From Flavobacteriales bacterium UBA852 (lineage in GTDB: Bacteria; Bacteroidota; Bacteroidia; Flavobacteriales_E; Vicingaceae): a DNA stretch of 64,000 bases. Where the stretch lies: positions 80,750-144,749 of the forward strand of contig DBGO01000017.1 in the NCBI GenBank assembly GCA_002295925.1, written 5' to 3'. Of this stretch, positions 1 to 8,526 are shown in pieces (positions within the stretch are counted from its first letter, which is position 1; each line of letters starts with the position of its first letter). Position numbers and translations under genes: made by a program. The notes beneath the pieces were generated by a model that searched no databases, was not told the origin of the DNA, and saw only the letters and a program-made list of their open reading frames with translations.

Positions 1-138
1 CATAGAGCCCGCACCAATCAACCCTAGTCCGCCGGCATTGCTAACAGCAGCAGCCAATTTCCAACCACTGCACCAAATCATTCCTCCTTGAATTATCGGA
101 TATTGAATATTGAATAGTTTTGTTATTTTATTAGCCAT
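1..138 (-). CDS. Nitronate monooxygenase / FabK-like flavin oxidoreductase (N-terminal part, cut by window edge)
   Basis: Only the first 46 codons are present; the gene runs off the left edge. The start ATG is at 138-136. The visible N-terminus has the family signature: a short lead, then IQYPIIQGGM at about residues 11-20 and an AVSNAGGLGLIG stretch at about 31-42, which form the FMN-binding start of the TIM barrel in 2-nitropropane dioxygenase/FabK-type enzymes. Members oxidise nitronates or reduce enoyl-ACP, and which applies cannot be told from this fragment. It is divergent from the DUF6089 gene, with 115 bp between them. Confidence 0.8.
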   Translation of the reverse strand, partial: MANKITKLFNIQYPIIQGGMIWCSGWKLAAAVSNAGGLGLIGAGSM

Positions 139-201
139 AATTGACACTTTATACTATGATTTACGTAAGCGAAAATACGAAGGAATAACAATTTTACACC
201 G

Positions 202-220
202 AATAATTATAATAATTATT
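202..220. promoter_or_regulatory. AT-only 9-1-9 palindrome in divergent intergenic region
   Basis: AATAATTAT-A-ATAATTATT is a perfect inverted repeat with one central base. It abuts the -33 TTTG of the promoter at 220-249. It could be an operator, but its all-AT composition in an AT-rich spacer makes chance a real possibility. Confidence 0.3.
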
Positions 221-249
221 TTGTGATAATTTAAAGTTTGATATATTTG
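220..249 (+). promoter_or_regulatory. Bacteroidota-type promoter, near-leaderless
   Basis: TTTG (220-223), 18 nt, then TATATTTG (242-249) matches the phylum's -33/-7 consensus TTTG-N19-TAnnTTTG. The ATG of the downstream gene follows only 4 nt after the -7 element, so the transcript should start at or within a few bases of the start codon. Confidence 0.75.
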
Positions 250-253
250 TATT

Positions 254-1204
254 ATGCGAAAGATTTTTACATATTTGATTTTCACATTTTTAAGCGTATC
301 TGCTTACTCTCAATATTACATGGATTGGGGGTTTAAGTTAGGGGCTTCAAATTATTTGGGAGACATTGGCGGTTTGGAAAAAACACGCCGTGATTTTGTT
401 TTGGATATGCGTTTACAACATACGCGTTGGAATTTTGGCGCTTTTTTCCGTTACAAACTATCCTCGCAAATAGCTACAAAAATAAATTTAGAATATTTAC
501 GAATTGAAGCATATGATGCCAATTCTACCAATCCGGGACGTCGTGCCCGAAACCTTGATTTCAGAAACGACATGTTTGAATTGACAAACACCTGGGAATT
601 ATACATTTATAAAGTAAATGACGTAGGACGTACCGGAAGATACCGAACCGATTTTCAATTATACCTTTTTGCCGGATTCGGTGCTTTGTACCACAACCCA
701 AAAGGTCAATTAAATGGAGCTTGGTACGCACTTCAACCTTTAAGAACCGAAGGTCAAGAAAAACCATACAGCAAATTTCAATTCATTATACCGGCAGGAT
801 TAGGTTTTTACTATTCTATCAACAGAAAATATCGTATCGGTATGGAATTAGGTTGGCGAACCACCTTTACCGATTACCTGGATGACATCAGTACCACTTA
901 CGTAGACCCCGCCGATCTTGACAGTGATTTAGCAAGATCTTTAGCTAATAAAACTACACCTCAATTACTTAATCAAATAAATAAAGAAAATAATATTGAT
1001 GGAGTACAAGGTAAAGAAATATTAATGGATGCATTTCAAGAAGGAGGAAAGCGCGGAGACCCAACTCATAATGACAGTTACTTAACCGCTGATATTACTT
1101 TCAGTTTTATGATTAGAGGTAAAAGTAGTTTCTACAGAGCTAAACACAGCTTTGTATTGGGTAGAAAGAAAAGAAGAAGACGTCGTTCGAGAGCGAAATT
1201 CTAA
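254..1204 (+). CDS. DUF6089 family outer-membrane protein
   Basis: A 316-residue exported protein. A signal peptide (about residues 1-19, ending AYSQ) precedes a beta-rich body with alternating aromatic/polar strands, as in an outer-membrane barrel. The MDWGFKLGASNYLGDIGG opening is typical of DUF6089, a Bacteroidota family of unknown function often described as membrane-associated. The extreme C-terminus is very basic (a run of K/R, residues about 303-315), which is unusual for a barrel C-terminus. It is monocistronic: a consensus promoter sits directly in front and a strong hairpin terminator 25 nt after the stop. The family assignment is from recognised sequence character; the precise role is unknown. 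Confidence 0.8.
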   Translation: MRKIFTYLIFTFLSVSAYSQYYMDWGFKLGASNYLGDIGGLEKTRRDFVLDMRLQHTRWNFGAFFRYKLSSQIATKINLEYLRIEAYDANSTNPGRRARNLDFRNDMFELTNTWELYIYKVNDVGRTGRYRTDFQLYLFAGFGALYHNPKGQLNGAWYALQPLRTEGQEKPYSKFQFIIPAGLGFYYSINRKYRIGMELGWRTTFTDYLDDISTTYVDPADLDSDLARSLANKTTPQLLNQINKENNIDGVQGKEILMDAFQEGGKRGDPTHNDSYLTADITFSFMIRGKSSFYRAKHSFVLGRKKRRRRRSRAKF

Positions 1205-1228
1205 CGAACAAAAGCATATTATTATCTT

Positions 1229-1255
1229 AAGCACAGTTTACGCTGTGCTTTTTTT
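1229..1255 (+). terminator. Rho-independent terminator after the DUF6089 gene
   Basis: An 8-bp perfect stem AAGCACAG / CTGTGCTT with a 6-nt loop is followed by a T tract (1251-1255). Confidence 0.9.
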
Positions 1256-1275
1256 ATTTATATTGATTGCAAGTG

Positions 1276-1283
1276 TATCTTTG
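1276..1283 (+). promoter_or_regulatory. -7 element of the NifU-domain gene
   Basis: TATCTTTG fits TAnnTTTG and lies 14 nt before the first ATG at 1298. No good TTTG is seen at the expected -33 position. Confidence 0.6.
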
Positions 1284-1297
1284 CACAAAACTTATAG

Positions 1298-1921
1298 ATG
1301 ATGAGTAACGAAACAAAACCTGCCCCACATATTATTTATGCTGAAATGACACCAAATCCGACGGTGATGAAATTTTGTTCTAACAGGTTGTTGGTAACCA
1401 ATGGTAAAACCTATGAAATTGATGCCACTCAACGTATTGGCAGCCAATCGCCTTTGGCTGAACAATTATTTCAATTCCCTTTTATCAATAGTGTTTTTAT
1501 TGCCGAAAATTTTGTTTCTGTTACCATTAACGAATCTGTTGATTGGAATGATGTAACTTACGAACTTCGTCAATTTATTGCCGAATATCTTAACAACGGT
1601 GGCGAAGTTATTCGCGAAAAGAATGAGGTTAAGCAAGATGATAAATCGGAAACCCCATCAACTTCCGGTGATGCAAATCATACGTTATCGGAAAGCGAAC
1701 AAAAAATTGTAGCATTATTGGATGAATACGTTCGTCCTGCGGTTCAACAAGATGGTGGAGCTATTGATTTTCATTCATTTGAAGACGGTATTGTAAAAGT
1801 TGTTTTAAAAGGTTCTTGTAGTGGTTGTCCTTCTTCAATCATTACTTTGAAAAACGGGATTGAACAATTGCTGAAAAGTATGATGCCCGAAGTAAAATCG
1901 GTTGAAGCATTGGAAGAATAA
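1298..1921 (+). CDS. NifU-like Fe-S cluster scaffold/carrier (Nfu type)
   Basis: A 207-residue two-domain Nfu protein. Residues about 10-95 form the Nfu N-terminal domain (opening EMTPNPTVMKF, typical of it). A polar linker (about 105-128) leads to the C-terminal NifU domain, with the cluster-binding CxxC in GSCSGCPSS at about Cys174 and Cys177. Nfu proteins receive [4Fe-4S] clusters and deliver them to apo-enzymes in the cytoplasm. Two ATG codons occur in tandem (1298, 1301), and either may be used. It is convergent with priA: the stops are 1 nt apart, and no separate terminator is visible. Confidence 0.92.
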   Translation: MMSNETKPAPHIIYAEMTPNPTVMKFCSNRLLVTNGKTYEIDATQRIGSQSPLAEQLFQFPFINSVFIAENFVSVTINESVDWNDVTYELRQFIAEYLNNGGEVIREKNEVKQDDKSETPSTSGDANHTLSESEQKIVALLDEYVRPAVQQDGGAIDFHSFEDGIVKVVLKGSCSGCPSSIITLKNGIEQLLKSMMPEVKSVEALEE

Positions 1922-1922
1922 A

Positions 1923-4412
1923 CTAATAAGGGTCAACATCAATAACTACCCGGCAACTTTTATATCTGCTGTAAATTGCAAATCGGTTGATGACATCACT
2001 TATGATTGCTTTCACTTTTGGGGCAGAAGCTGTGCGCTCCATTTTTATCATAATATCTTTGACATAATAATTTCGCACTCTTGAAATAAGCGGAAAATCG
2101 GGACCGACAATTCGTTTTTCTCCCAATACTTTTCTTAAATCTTTGGCTAATTCTATTGCTCCTTCATTGAGCATCTCTTTCTCTTTATGTTTAAGCGTAA
2201 TTTTAATCAACCGGTAATATGGCGGATAAAGGAAACTCTTTCGCTCAGACAATTCAAAGGCAGCCATTTCCTCATACTTGTAATACATCACTTTTTGAAT
2301 AATATCGTGATAAGGGTTTAATGTTTGAATAACCACTTTTCCGCGTTTATGCTTCCGCCCTGCTCTACCGGCAACTTGCACCATTAGTTGAAAAGCCCGT
2401 TCTGACGCTCTAAAATCCGGAAAATTCAGCATACTGTCTGCATCCATAATTCCAACCAGTCCTACATTTTCAAAATCCAACCCTTTGGTTACCATTTGCG
2501 TACCTACAAGCACCTGAACAGCATTTTCTTCAAATTGTTGAATAATTTTTGCGTAAGCTGTTTTTGTTTTGGTGGTATCCAAATCCATACGGGCAATGCG
2601 TATATCGGGATACATAATTTGCAGTTCGTCTTCGAGTTTTTCGGTTCCAAACCCTTTAAAAATCATTCGGTTACTGCCACAATTGGCACATTGTTGCGGC
2701 AAAGGGTGTGACGCCGAGCAATAATGACAAACCAATTGCTGACGGTATTTATGATACGTAAGTGATACATCGCAATTGTTGCACTGAGGAACATAGCCAC
2801 AATCTTCGCATATTAAAAATGGGGCGAAACCGCGGCGGTTTTGAAATAATATGACTTGTTCGCCATTGTTTATTGTTTCTTCAAACTGCTGTAATAAAAA
2901 AGATGAAAATTCGGATTTCATTTTTTTCTTTTTGATTTCCGACTTTATATCGGCAACCAAAATTTCAGGCATTTGGATTCCTCCAAAACGTTTTAATAAT
3001 TTCACTAAATGATATTTTCCCGTTTGGGCATTATACCAACTTTCCAATGCCGGTGTAGCACTGCCAAGCAAAATATTTGCTTTGTGCATTTTTGCCAATA
3101 CAATGGCTGTATCTCTGGCATTGTAACGGGGCGCAGGGTCGAATTGCTTAAACGAGTTTTCGTGTTCTTCATCTACTATTACAAGACCTAAATCTTTATA
3201 AGGCAAAAATAAAGCCGAACGAGCTCCAAGAATAATTTGAAATTTTGATGTAATATTGGGTTTAAAGTGCAAAACTTCATTCCAAATTTCTACCCTTTCA
3301 TTTTCATTAAATTTTGAATGATATACACCGATTTTATCTCCGAATATCTTTTGCAATCGCGAAATAAGTTGAGTAGTCAGAGCAATTTCGGGCAATAAAT
3401 ACAATACCTGTTTGCCTTGTTTAACAACCTCTTCAATCAGTTCTATATAAATTTCGGTTTTACCACTTCCGGTTACACCGTAAAGCAAAGCCGGTTTATT
3501 TTGAGAAAATCCTTCTTTTACTTCTGCTAATGCTTTATTTTGTTCTTCGCTAAGCGGAAATTTAGCTTTAATTTCTTTATCGTATGCCGATAAGCGCCCA
3601 ACCTCAACCTCATACAATGTAAAAACACCCTTTTTTACCATTTGTTTTATTACGGCAGATGTAGTGCCTGTTTTATTTTGCAAATGCAATTTGTTTACGG
3701 CTTTTTCCCGTCCTTGCAATCTGCCGGACATTTGTAAGTAAGCAATAAAAACTTCTAATTGTTTAGGTGCTTTTTGCAATTTATCCATCCAAAATTTTAA
3801 ATCTTCTTCGGATTTAATTTCTTCGGATAATTTTACAAAAGTTTGATACCTGGGTTTGTATTTCCGGTGAATTTCTTCTTCGGTAACAATAATTTTTTTT
3901 TCAACCAGCGATTTTATAAAGCGTTGCACATGTTTTACCGATAAAATTTTGGCTATTTCTTCCAACGAAAGTTTACCTCTTATCTGCAATGCTTCAACAA
4001 TCATGTATTCATTATCCGAAAGAATGGAAACATCATTATTCCACTCAGGGTTGAGTAATACCACTGTTTCCGAAGCCAGTTTCAATGCCGATGGTAAAGC
4101 GGCTTTCATCACATCTCCTTCGCTGCATAAATAGTAATGGGCTATCCATTGCCATAATTCAAAGTTTTTGGCATGAACAATAGGTGTTTCGTCAATGATA
4201 CTGTCAATATACTTTGCTTCGTATTGCGGTGGTGTTGTATGTATATTTTTAATGAGTCCGGTATAAAGTTTTGCTCCTCTGCCAAATTGCACAATAACCC
4301 GTTTACCAGTTTCCAACTCATCATTCATTTCTTTTGGCACACGATATGTGTAAGTATTTTTTACCGAAAGGGGTAAAATAATATCAACAAAATATGTTTG
4401 ATTTTCTGGCAT
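1923..4412 (-). CDS. priA: Primosomal protein N' (replication restart helicase PriA)
   Basis: 829 residues, a normal length. The N-terminal DNA-binding domain opens with VDIILPLSVKNTYTYRVP. The helicase core has Walker A GVTGSGKTEIY (about 308-318) and a DEEH Walker B box (about 413-416). A zinc-binding insert with CxxC pairs (CEDC, CNNC, CHYC, CANC; about 535-575) follows, then helicase motifs including the GTQM and QVAGRAGR stretches. PriA recognises stalled forks and reloads the replisome. Its ATG overlaps the stop of pfkA as TAATG, so the two are translationally coupled and transcribed leftward together. There is no sign of damage. Confidence 0.97.
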   Translation of the reverse strand: MPENQTYFVDIILPLSVKNTYTYRVPKEMNDELETGKRVIVQFGRGAKLYTGLIKNIHTTPPQYEAKYIDSIIDETPIVHAKNFELWQWIAHYYLCSEGDVMKAALPSALKLASETVVLLNPEWNNDVSILSDNEYMIVEALQIRGKLSLEEIAKILSVKHVQRFIKSLVEKKIIVTEEEIHRKYKPRYQTFVKLSEEIKSEEDLKFWMDKLQKAPKQLEVFIAYLQMSGRLQGREKAVNKLHLQNKTGTTSAVIKQMVKKGVFTLYEVEVGRLSAYDKEIKAKFPLSEEQNKALAEVKEGFSQNKPALLYGVTGSGKTEIYIELIEEVVKQGKQVLYLLPEIALTTQLISRLQKIFGDKIGVYHSKFNENERVEIWNEVLHFKPNITSKFQIILGARSALFLPYKDLGLVIVDEEHENSFKQFDPAPRYNARDTAIVLAKMHKANILLGSATPALESWYNAQTGKYHLVKLLKRFGGIQMPEILVADIKSEIKKKKMKSEFSSFLLQQFEETINNGEQVILFQNRRGFAPFLICEDCGYVPQCNNCDVSLTYHKYRQQLVCHYCSASHPLPQQCANCGSNRMIFKGFGTEKLEDELQIMYPDIRIARMDLDTTKTKTAYAKIIQQFEENAVQVLVGTQMVTKGLDFENVGLVGIMDADSMLNFPDFRASERAFQLMVQVAGRAGRKHKRGKVVIQTLNPYHDIIQKVMYYKYEEMAAFELSERKSFLYPPYYRLIKITLKHKEKEMLNEGAIELAKDLRKVLGEKRIVGPDFPLISRVRNYYVKDIMIKMERTASAPKVKAIISDVINRFAIYSRYKSCRVVIDVDPY

Positions 4413-5395
4413 TACAATGCTAAAATATCGGCTAACTGTAAGAGTTGTGGATTAATTTCATTATGGTGTTTAATGGCTTTTTCAAAAGGCGTATAAGCAA
4501 TTTCATTTTTTACCAAACCTACCATAACATTTTGTTTTCCTTCCAACAAGGCATTTACGGCGGCATTTCCTAAGGTTGATGCCAAAACACGGTCATAAGC
4601 AGAAGGGCTGCCTCCACGTTGCACATGTCCCAGCACTGTTACACGCATATCATAATAATTGAAGCGTTCTTTTACCTTTGCGGCAACATCATAAGCCCCG
4701 CCGGCATCATCTCCTTCGGCAACAATTATTATCATACTGTTTTTATGATGTTCTCTTCCTTGTTCTAATTTTTCAATTAATTGTGGAATGTATGTTTTTG
4801 TTTCGGGAATTAAAATGGCTTCTGCACCGGTGGCAATACCACTTCGCAAAGCAATAAACCCGGCATCTCTGCCCATTACTTCTACAAAAAACAAACGATG
4901 ATGTGAATCAGCCGTATCGCGAATTTTATCAACGGCTTCCACCACAGTATTTAATGCCGTATCATAACCGATACAATTGTCTGTTCCAAACAAATCATTG
5001 TCAATGGTTCCGGGTAATCCGATAAAAGGAATTTCATATTCTTGCGAAAAAACCAACGCTCCGGTAAAAGTTCCATCGCCGCCAATTGCCACAACGGCAT
5101 CAATAGTATGTTTCAGTAAATTTTCAAATGCTTTTTTCCTTCCTTCTTTGGTTCTGAACTCTTGACTGCGAGCACTGCGTAATATTGTTCCGCCACGCTG
5201 AATAATATTACTTACCGAATAAGAAGTTAAGGGTTCAAAATGTCCGTCTATCATACCTTGATAACCATCACAAATGCCCATCACTTCAATATCATTGGCC
5301 AAAGCTGTTCGTGTAACGGCTCTAATGGCGGCATTCATTCCCGGGCTGTCGCCACCACTGGTAAACACGGCTATTTTCTTTATTTTATTTTTCAT
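4412..5395 (-). CDS. pfkA: ATP-dependent 6-phosphofructokinase
   Basis: 327 residues, the usual bacterial PfkA size. GGDSPGMNAAIRAV (from residue 14) and GGDGTF (about 103-108) form the nucleotide site, and GTIDND (about 128) carries the catalytic aspartate. GGDGT, with a Gly where PPi-dependent enzymes place Asp, points to ATP use. It makes fructose 1,6-bisphosphate, the committed step of glycolysis. It is the first gene of a pair with priA (TAATG overlap), an unexpected functional pairing. It is divergent from nadB across 103 bp; I could not find a convincing TAnnTTTG for it. Confidence 0.97.
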   Translation of the reverse strand: MKNKIKKIAVFTSGGDSPGMNAAIRAVTRTALANDIEVMGICDGYQGMIDGHFEPLTSYSVSNIIQRGGTILRSARSQEFRTKEGRKKAFENLLKHTIDAVVAIGGDGTFTGALVFSQEYEIPFIGLPGTIDNDLFGTDNCIGYDTALNTVVEAVDKIRDTADSHHRLFFVEVMGRDAGFIALRSGIATGAEAILIPETKTYIPQLIEKLEQGREHHKNSMIIIVAEGDDAGGAYDVAAKVKERFNYYDMRVTVLGHVQRGGSPSAYDRVLASTLGNAAVNALLEGKQNVMVGLVKNEIAYTPFEKAIKHHNEINPQLLQLADILAL

Positions 5396-5431
5396 AATTT
5401 ACGGATAAGAAATATAAAGTTAAAACTAATT

Positions 5432-5443
5432 TTTTAGCTAAAA
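5432..5443. promoter_or_regulatory. 12-bp palindrome between pfkA and nadB
   Basis: TTTTAGCTAAAA is a perfect palindrome placed 3 nt upstream of the TTTG at 5447-5450 that precedes the nadB -7 element. It is a possible operator serving either divergent gene; the sequence is short and AT-rich. Confidence 0.3.
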
Positions 5444-5446
5444 TGA

Positions 5447-5481
5447 TTTGTGTAAAACTATTGTTTTTAGTCTTACATTTG
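5447..5481 (+). promoter_or_regulatory. nadB promoter
   Basis: TTTG (5447-5450), 23 nt, then TACATTTG (5474-5481). The spacing is slightly long for the Bacteroidota consensus. The -7 box lies 17 nt before the ATG at 5499 and downstream of an in-frame TTG at 5448, which supports the later start. Confidence 0.6.
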
Positions 5482-5498
5482 ATAATATTTTACTATTT

Positions 5499-7082
5499 AT
5501 GAAACAAACGGATGTTTTGATTATCGGTTCGGGAATTGCAGGATTATCGTATGCTCTAAAATTGGCTGAGCATAGCGACAAAACAGATGTTCCGATAAAA
5601 ATTACACTGCTTACAAAAAAAGAATTAAAAGTTTCCAATACGTCATACGCTCAGGGAGGGATTGCTTCGGTAACCAATCGGATAGATAATTTTGAAAAAC
5701 ATATTGAAGACACGCTTAATGCAGGTGCTTATTTGAATAATCGAAGTGTGGTAGAGATGGTTGTAAAACAAGCGCCGGAAAGAATAAAAGACTTATTGCA
5801 TTGGGGTACTCGTTTTGATAAAAAAAATCCGAAAGAATTTGATTTGGCAAAAGAAGGCGGACACAGCGAAGCCCGAATTTTACATTACAAAGACCTTACA
5901 GGTGCTGAGATTGAACGAGCTTTGACAGAACAAGTTAAAGCGCATCCCAATATTGAAATTTTAGAATATCATTTTGCCTTAGATTTAATTACCGAACACC
6001 ATTTTGGAAAAAAAATCACGCGCGAAACTCCCGATAAACATTGTTACGGAATTTACGCTCTTAACACACAAAATGGAGAAATTATTACCATTGCCTCGAA
6101 AATTACGCTTTTGGCAACCGGCGGAATTGGGCAAGTTTATGAAACAACCACCAATCCCGAAATAGCAACCGGCGATGGTATTGCTATGGCATATCGTGCA
6201 AAAGCCATTATTAAAGATATGGAATTTGTCCAATTTCATCCTACGGCATTTTATTCCCCAAAAAAAGAAAACCCTGCTTTTTTGGTATCGGAAGCAGTAA
6301 GAGGTTTTGGCGGTATTTTACGCAATCATTCAGGAGAAGATTTTATGTTTCGTTATGATAAACGTGGGTCATTGGCACCACGGGATATTGTAGCAAGAGC
6401 CATTGACAATGAGATGAAAAAAAGCGGAAAAAAACACGTATGGCTTGATGTTACGCATACAAATTTGGAAAAGTTTAAAGCGCACTTTCCTACCATTTAT
6501 GAAAAATGTATTGAAAACGGCATAGACATCGGTAAAGATAATATACCGGTTCGCCCGGCAGCGCATTATTTATGCGGTGGAATATCGGTTGACAAAAACG
6601 GGGAAACAACCATTAAGCACCTGCTTGCTTCAGGCGAAACTGCTTGCACAGGATTACACGGAGCAAATCGTTTGGCATCCAACTCTTTGTTAGAAGCTTT
6701 GGTTTTTTCGCATCAAGCCTACCTTAAATCGGTAACCGAACTGCCAAAAATTTCATTACGCAACGATTTACCCCATTGGAATGTAGAAGGCACAAAAGAT
6801 GCCGAAGAAAATGTTTTGATAGAGGAAACAAAAAACGAAATTCAAAGCATTATGAGTAATTATGTAGGAATTGTTCGAACCAATGAACGATTAAATCGTG
6901 CTGCCAATCGCTTGAAATTAATTTATGAAGAAAGTGAAGCTCTTTATAAACGTTCAAAAATCAGTCAATCGCTGATAGAATTAAGAAATATGCGCAGTGT
7001 GGCTTACTTAATTATTAAACAAGCACAACAACGTAAAGAAAACATCGGATTGCATTACAACAAAGATTTGGAAAATCAATAA
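5499..7082 (+). CDS. nadB: L-aspartate oxidase
   Basis: 527 residues from the ATG at 5499; an in-frame TTG at 5448 is rejected because the promoter lies after it. The FAD dinucleotide fold is at the N-terminus (LIIGSGIAGLS, residues 8-18), followed by SYAQGGIA and the VQFHPTAF substrate-domain motif. GETACTGLHGANRLASNSLLEALVF, in two parts, closes the FAD site. NadB oxidises aspartate to iminoaspartate, the first step of de novo NAD synthesis. No nadA or nadC lies next to it here. The gene overlaps the 3' end of the opposite-strand gene at 7076-7405 by 7 nt. Confidence 0.97.
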   Translation: MKQTDVLIIGSGIAGLSYALKLAEHSDKTDVPIKITLLTKKELKVSNTSYAQGGIASVTNRIDNFEKHIEDTLNAGAYLNNRSVVEMVVKQAPERIKDLLHWGTRFDKKNPKEFDLAKEGGHSEARILHYKDLTGAEIERALTEQVKAHPNIEILEYHFALDLITEHHFGKKITRETPDKHCYGIYALNTQNGEIITIASKITLLATGGIGQVYETTTNPEIATGDGIAMAYRAKAIIKDMEFVQFHPTAFYSPKKENPAFLVSEAVRGFGGILRNHSGEDFMFRYDKRGSLAPRDIVARAIDNEMKKSGKKHVWLDVTHTNLEKFKAHFPTIYEKCIENGIDIGKDNIPVRPAAHYLCGGISVDKNGETTIKHLLASGETACTGLHGANRLASNSLLEALVFSHQAYLKSVTELPKISLRNDLPHWNVEGTKDAEENVLIEETKNEIQSIMSNYVGIVRTNERLNRAANRLKLIYEESEALYKRSKISQSLIELRNMRSVAYLIIKQAQQRKENIGLHYNKDLENQ

Positions 7083-7405
7083 GCAATTTTTCTATATCGT
7101 TTTCTTCTAAAAAAGTTTTTAGGCATTTTTTCCAATTGTGTTCCACAATATCGAGCCCGCTTTTTCCTTCCTGATTTTGGAACACAACATCCCAATGGTT
7201 CATCGCCTCTATCCTGTACAGGAGGTAAATATGAATAATTATTTTGTGGTGATGGCGGAGGTGGTGTTAGTTCTTCCTTATTCGTTGGCGATTTCACATA
7301 AATTGTATCACAATTATTTTGTGCCTCCAAATTATTGGTAAAAGCAAATATACAAGCAGCAAATGCACAAAAATATAGCGTAAAACAAACCGAATTATGA
7401 GACAT
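7076..7405 (-). CDS. Small secreted basic protein of unknown function
   Basis: 109 residues from the ATG at 7405-7403; an earlier in-frame Met at 7420 would put charged residues in front. Residues 1-29 look like a signal peptide (hydrophobic core, ending LEAQ). The mature part has a proline run (TPPPPSP), two Cys pairs and a strongly basic tail rich in K/R. It follows the 7489-7980 gene by 83 nt on the same strand, so they may be co-transcribed. I recognise no family. Codon use and the signal peptide argue for a real gene, but short length and lack of homology information keep confidence moderate. Confidence 0.5.
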   Translation of the reverse strand: MSHNSVCFTLYFCAFAACIFAFTNNLEAQNNCDTIYVKSPTNKEELTPPPPSPQNNYSYLPPVQDRGDEPLGCCVPKSGRKKRARYCGTQLEKMPKNFFRRKRYRKIAY

Positions 7406-7488
7406 AAAGTAAATTATCAAACCTTAGAATATAAACTAAAATCCTTTCATTTTATTGTTTGAGATAAACCTACCTACTCTTCTCCGTT

Positions 7489-7980
7489 TTAGTTTGATAT
7501 GGATAAAAGGGAATCTTTTGGAAATATATACTCTTCTACGTCTATGATTCGATTTAAAGGATTTATTTTCAGGAATTTCAGCCGACATTCAGGTAATTTA
7601 TTCTCATTTTTGATTTCATTCAAAGAAGAAGCCGGTGTGGTTTGCGAGGGTATATGTTGTTCCGTCTTAACCGAATCTTGTGTATTTTGAGCATTTATGT
7701 TTTTTCCGGCAAAAAGAAATCCCAACACAGCAGCGGCAGTAAACCATTGCTTTGGAAGTTTTAATGGTATTAAATCAGGTTCTACTTGTTCTGGCAAAAA
7801 AGAGCCACATATATCAGGATTCTCACGCTTTTTAGCCAATATTTCTTCTATGGTAGAATGTGTAAAATCATGAACTACTTTATTGCATTGCTCACAATAT
7901 TTCCCGCAATCAACCTCTTTCATTTCTTCCCATTCTTGCGAACAGGTAAATGTCATTTGTATTTTCTGCACCTTAGACAT
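7489..7980 (-). CDS. Cys-rich N-terminal domain / single-TM protein, function unknown
   Basis: 163 residues. The cytoplasmic N-terminus has C13-x3-W17, then CGKYCEQC (C25, C29, C32), VVHDFTH and C58-G, a pattern I recognise from uncharacterised Bacteroidota proteins that resembles a small zinc- or redox-type knuckle. One membrane segment follows (about residues 79-96, ending near INAQ). A low-complexity Ser/Thr/Asn region leads to a short C-terminal tail (about 130-163). The topology suggests a sensor or anchor with Cys cluster inside and tail outside. The gene below it on the same strand encodes a small secreted protein. No function can be assigned. Confidence 0.7.
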   Translation of the reverse strand: MSKVQKIQMTFTCSQEWEEMKEVDCGKYCEQCNKVVHDFTHSTIEEILAKKRENPDICGSFLPEQVEPDLIPLKLPKQWFTAAAVLGFLFAGKNINAQNTQDSVKTEQHIPSQTTPASSLNEIKNENKLPECRLKFLKINPLNRIIDVEEYIFPKDSLLSISN

Positions 7981-8031
7981 CGAACTAAAGATACAAAAAA
8001 TATTTTGTAAAGAATAAATTACAGTGATTAA

Positions 8032-8514
8032 TTATTTAAAAATCAAAACTGTAGCATAAGCCGAAACTCCTTCCTCTCTACCTTCAAAACCTAATTTTTC
8101 AGTAGTTGTAGCTTTAATAGACAAATCATCTTCATCAATATTCATCACCTTACACAACACCGATTTCATTTCAGGAATATAGGGGTTGATTTTGGGTTTT
8201 TGCAACGCAATTGTTGCATCAATATTTCCAATTGAATAGTTTTTATTATGAAGCAATTCTACTACTTTTTTCAATAAGATTTTACTGTCAATCCCTTTAA
8301 AACTGTCATCCGAAGGCGGGAAATGATAGCCAATATCTCTTAAATTGGCTGCGCCCAACAATGCATCGCAAATAGCATGAATTAAAACATCGGCATCCGA
8401 ATGGCCCACTGCACCTTTGGTGTGTTCAATTTTAATGCCTCCCAACCAAAAATCTTTTCCTGTTTCTAATTTATGGACATCAAATCCAAATCCTACTCGA
8501 AATTTATAAGCCAT
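8032..8514 (-). CDS. ispF: 2-C-methyl-D-erythritol 2,4-cyclodiphosphate synthase
   Basis: 160 residues, full length. Zn ligands D12 and H14 lie in GFGFDVHKL and the third, H46, in VLIHAICDALLGAA. GHSDADV (37-43) and TTEKLGFEGREEG (from 137) complete the active site and CDP-binding signatures. IspF cyclises CDP-ME-2-phosphate in the non-mevalonate isoprenoid pathway. It is only 12 nt below porV, so it is probably the last gene of a porU-porV-ispF transcript. A 7-4-7 inverted repeat (7992-8009) beyond the stop may end this transcript, but it is AT-rich. Confidence 0.97.
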   Translation of the reverse strand: MAYKFRVGFGFDVHKLETGKDFWLGGIKIEHTKGAVGHSDADVLIHAICDALLGAANLRDIGYHFPPSDDSFKGIDSKILLKKVVELLHNKNYSIGNIDATIALQKPKINPYIPEMKSVLCKVMNIDEDDLSIKATTTEKLGFEGREEGVSAYATVLIFK

Positions 8515-8526
8515 AAGTAATATTGA

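Noticed and set aside
5448..5498. Longer NadB from a TTG at 5448
   Set aside because: The reading would start before the -7 element and adds 17 residues not found in the family.
7992..8009. TACAAAA-AATA-TTTTGTA as an operator of the 7489-7980 gene
   Set aside because: It is AT-only apart from one C/G pair and could equally be a weak end signal for ispF. Too ambiguous to list as a site.
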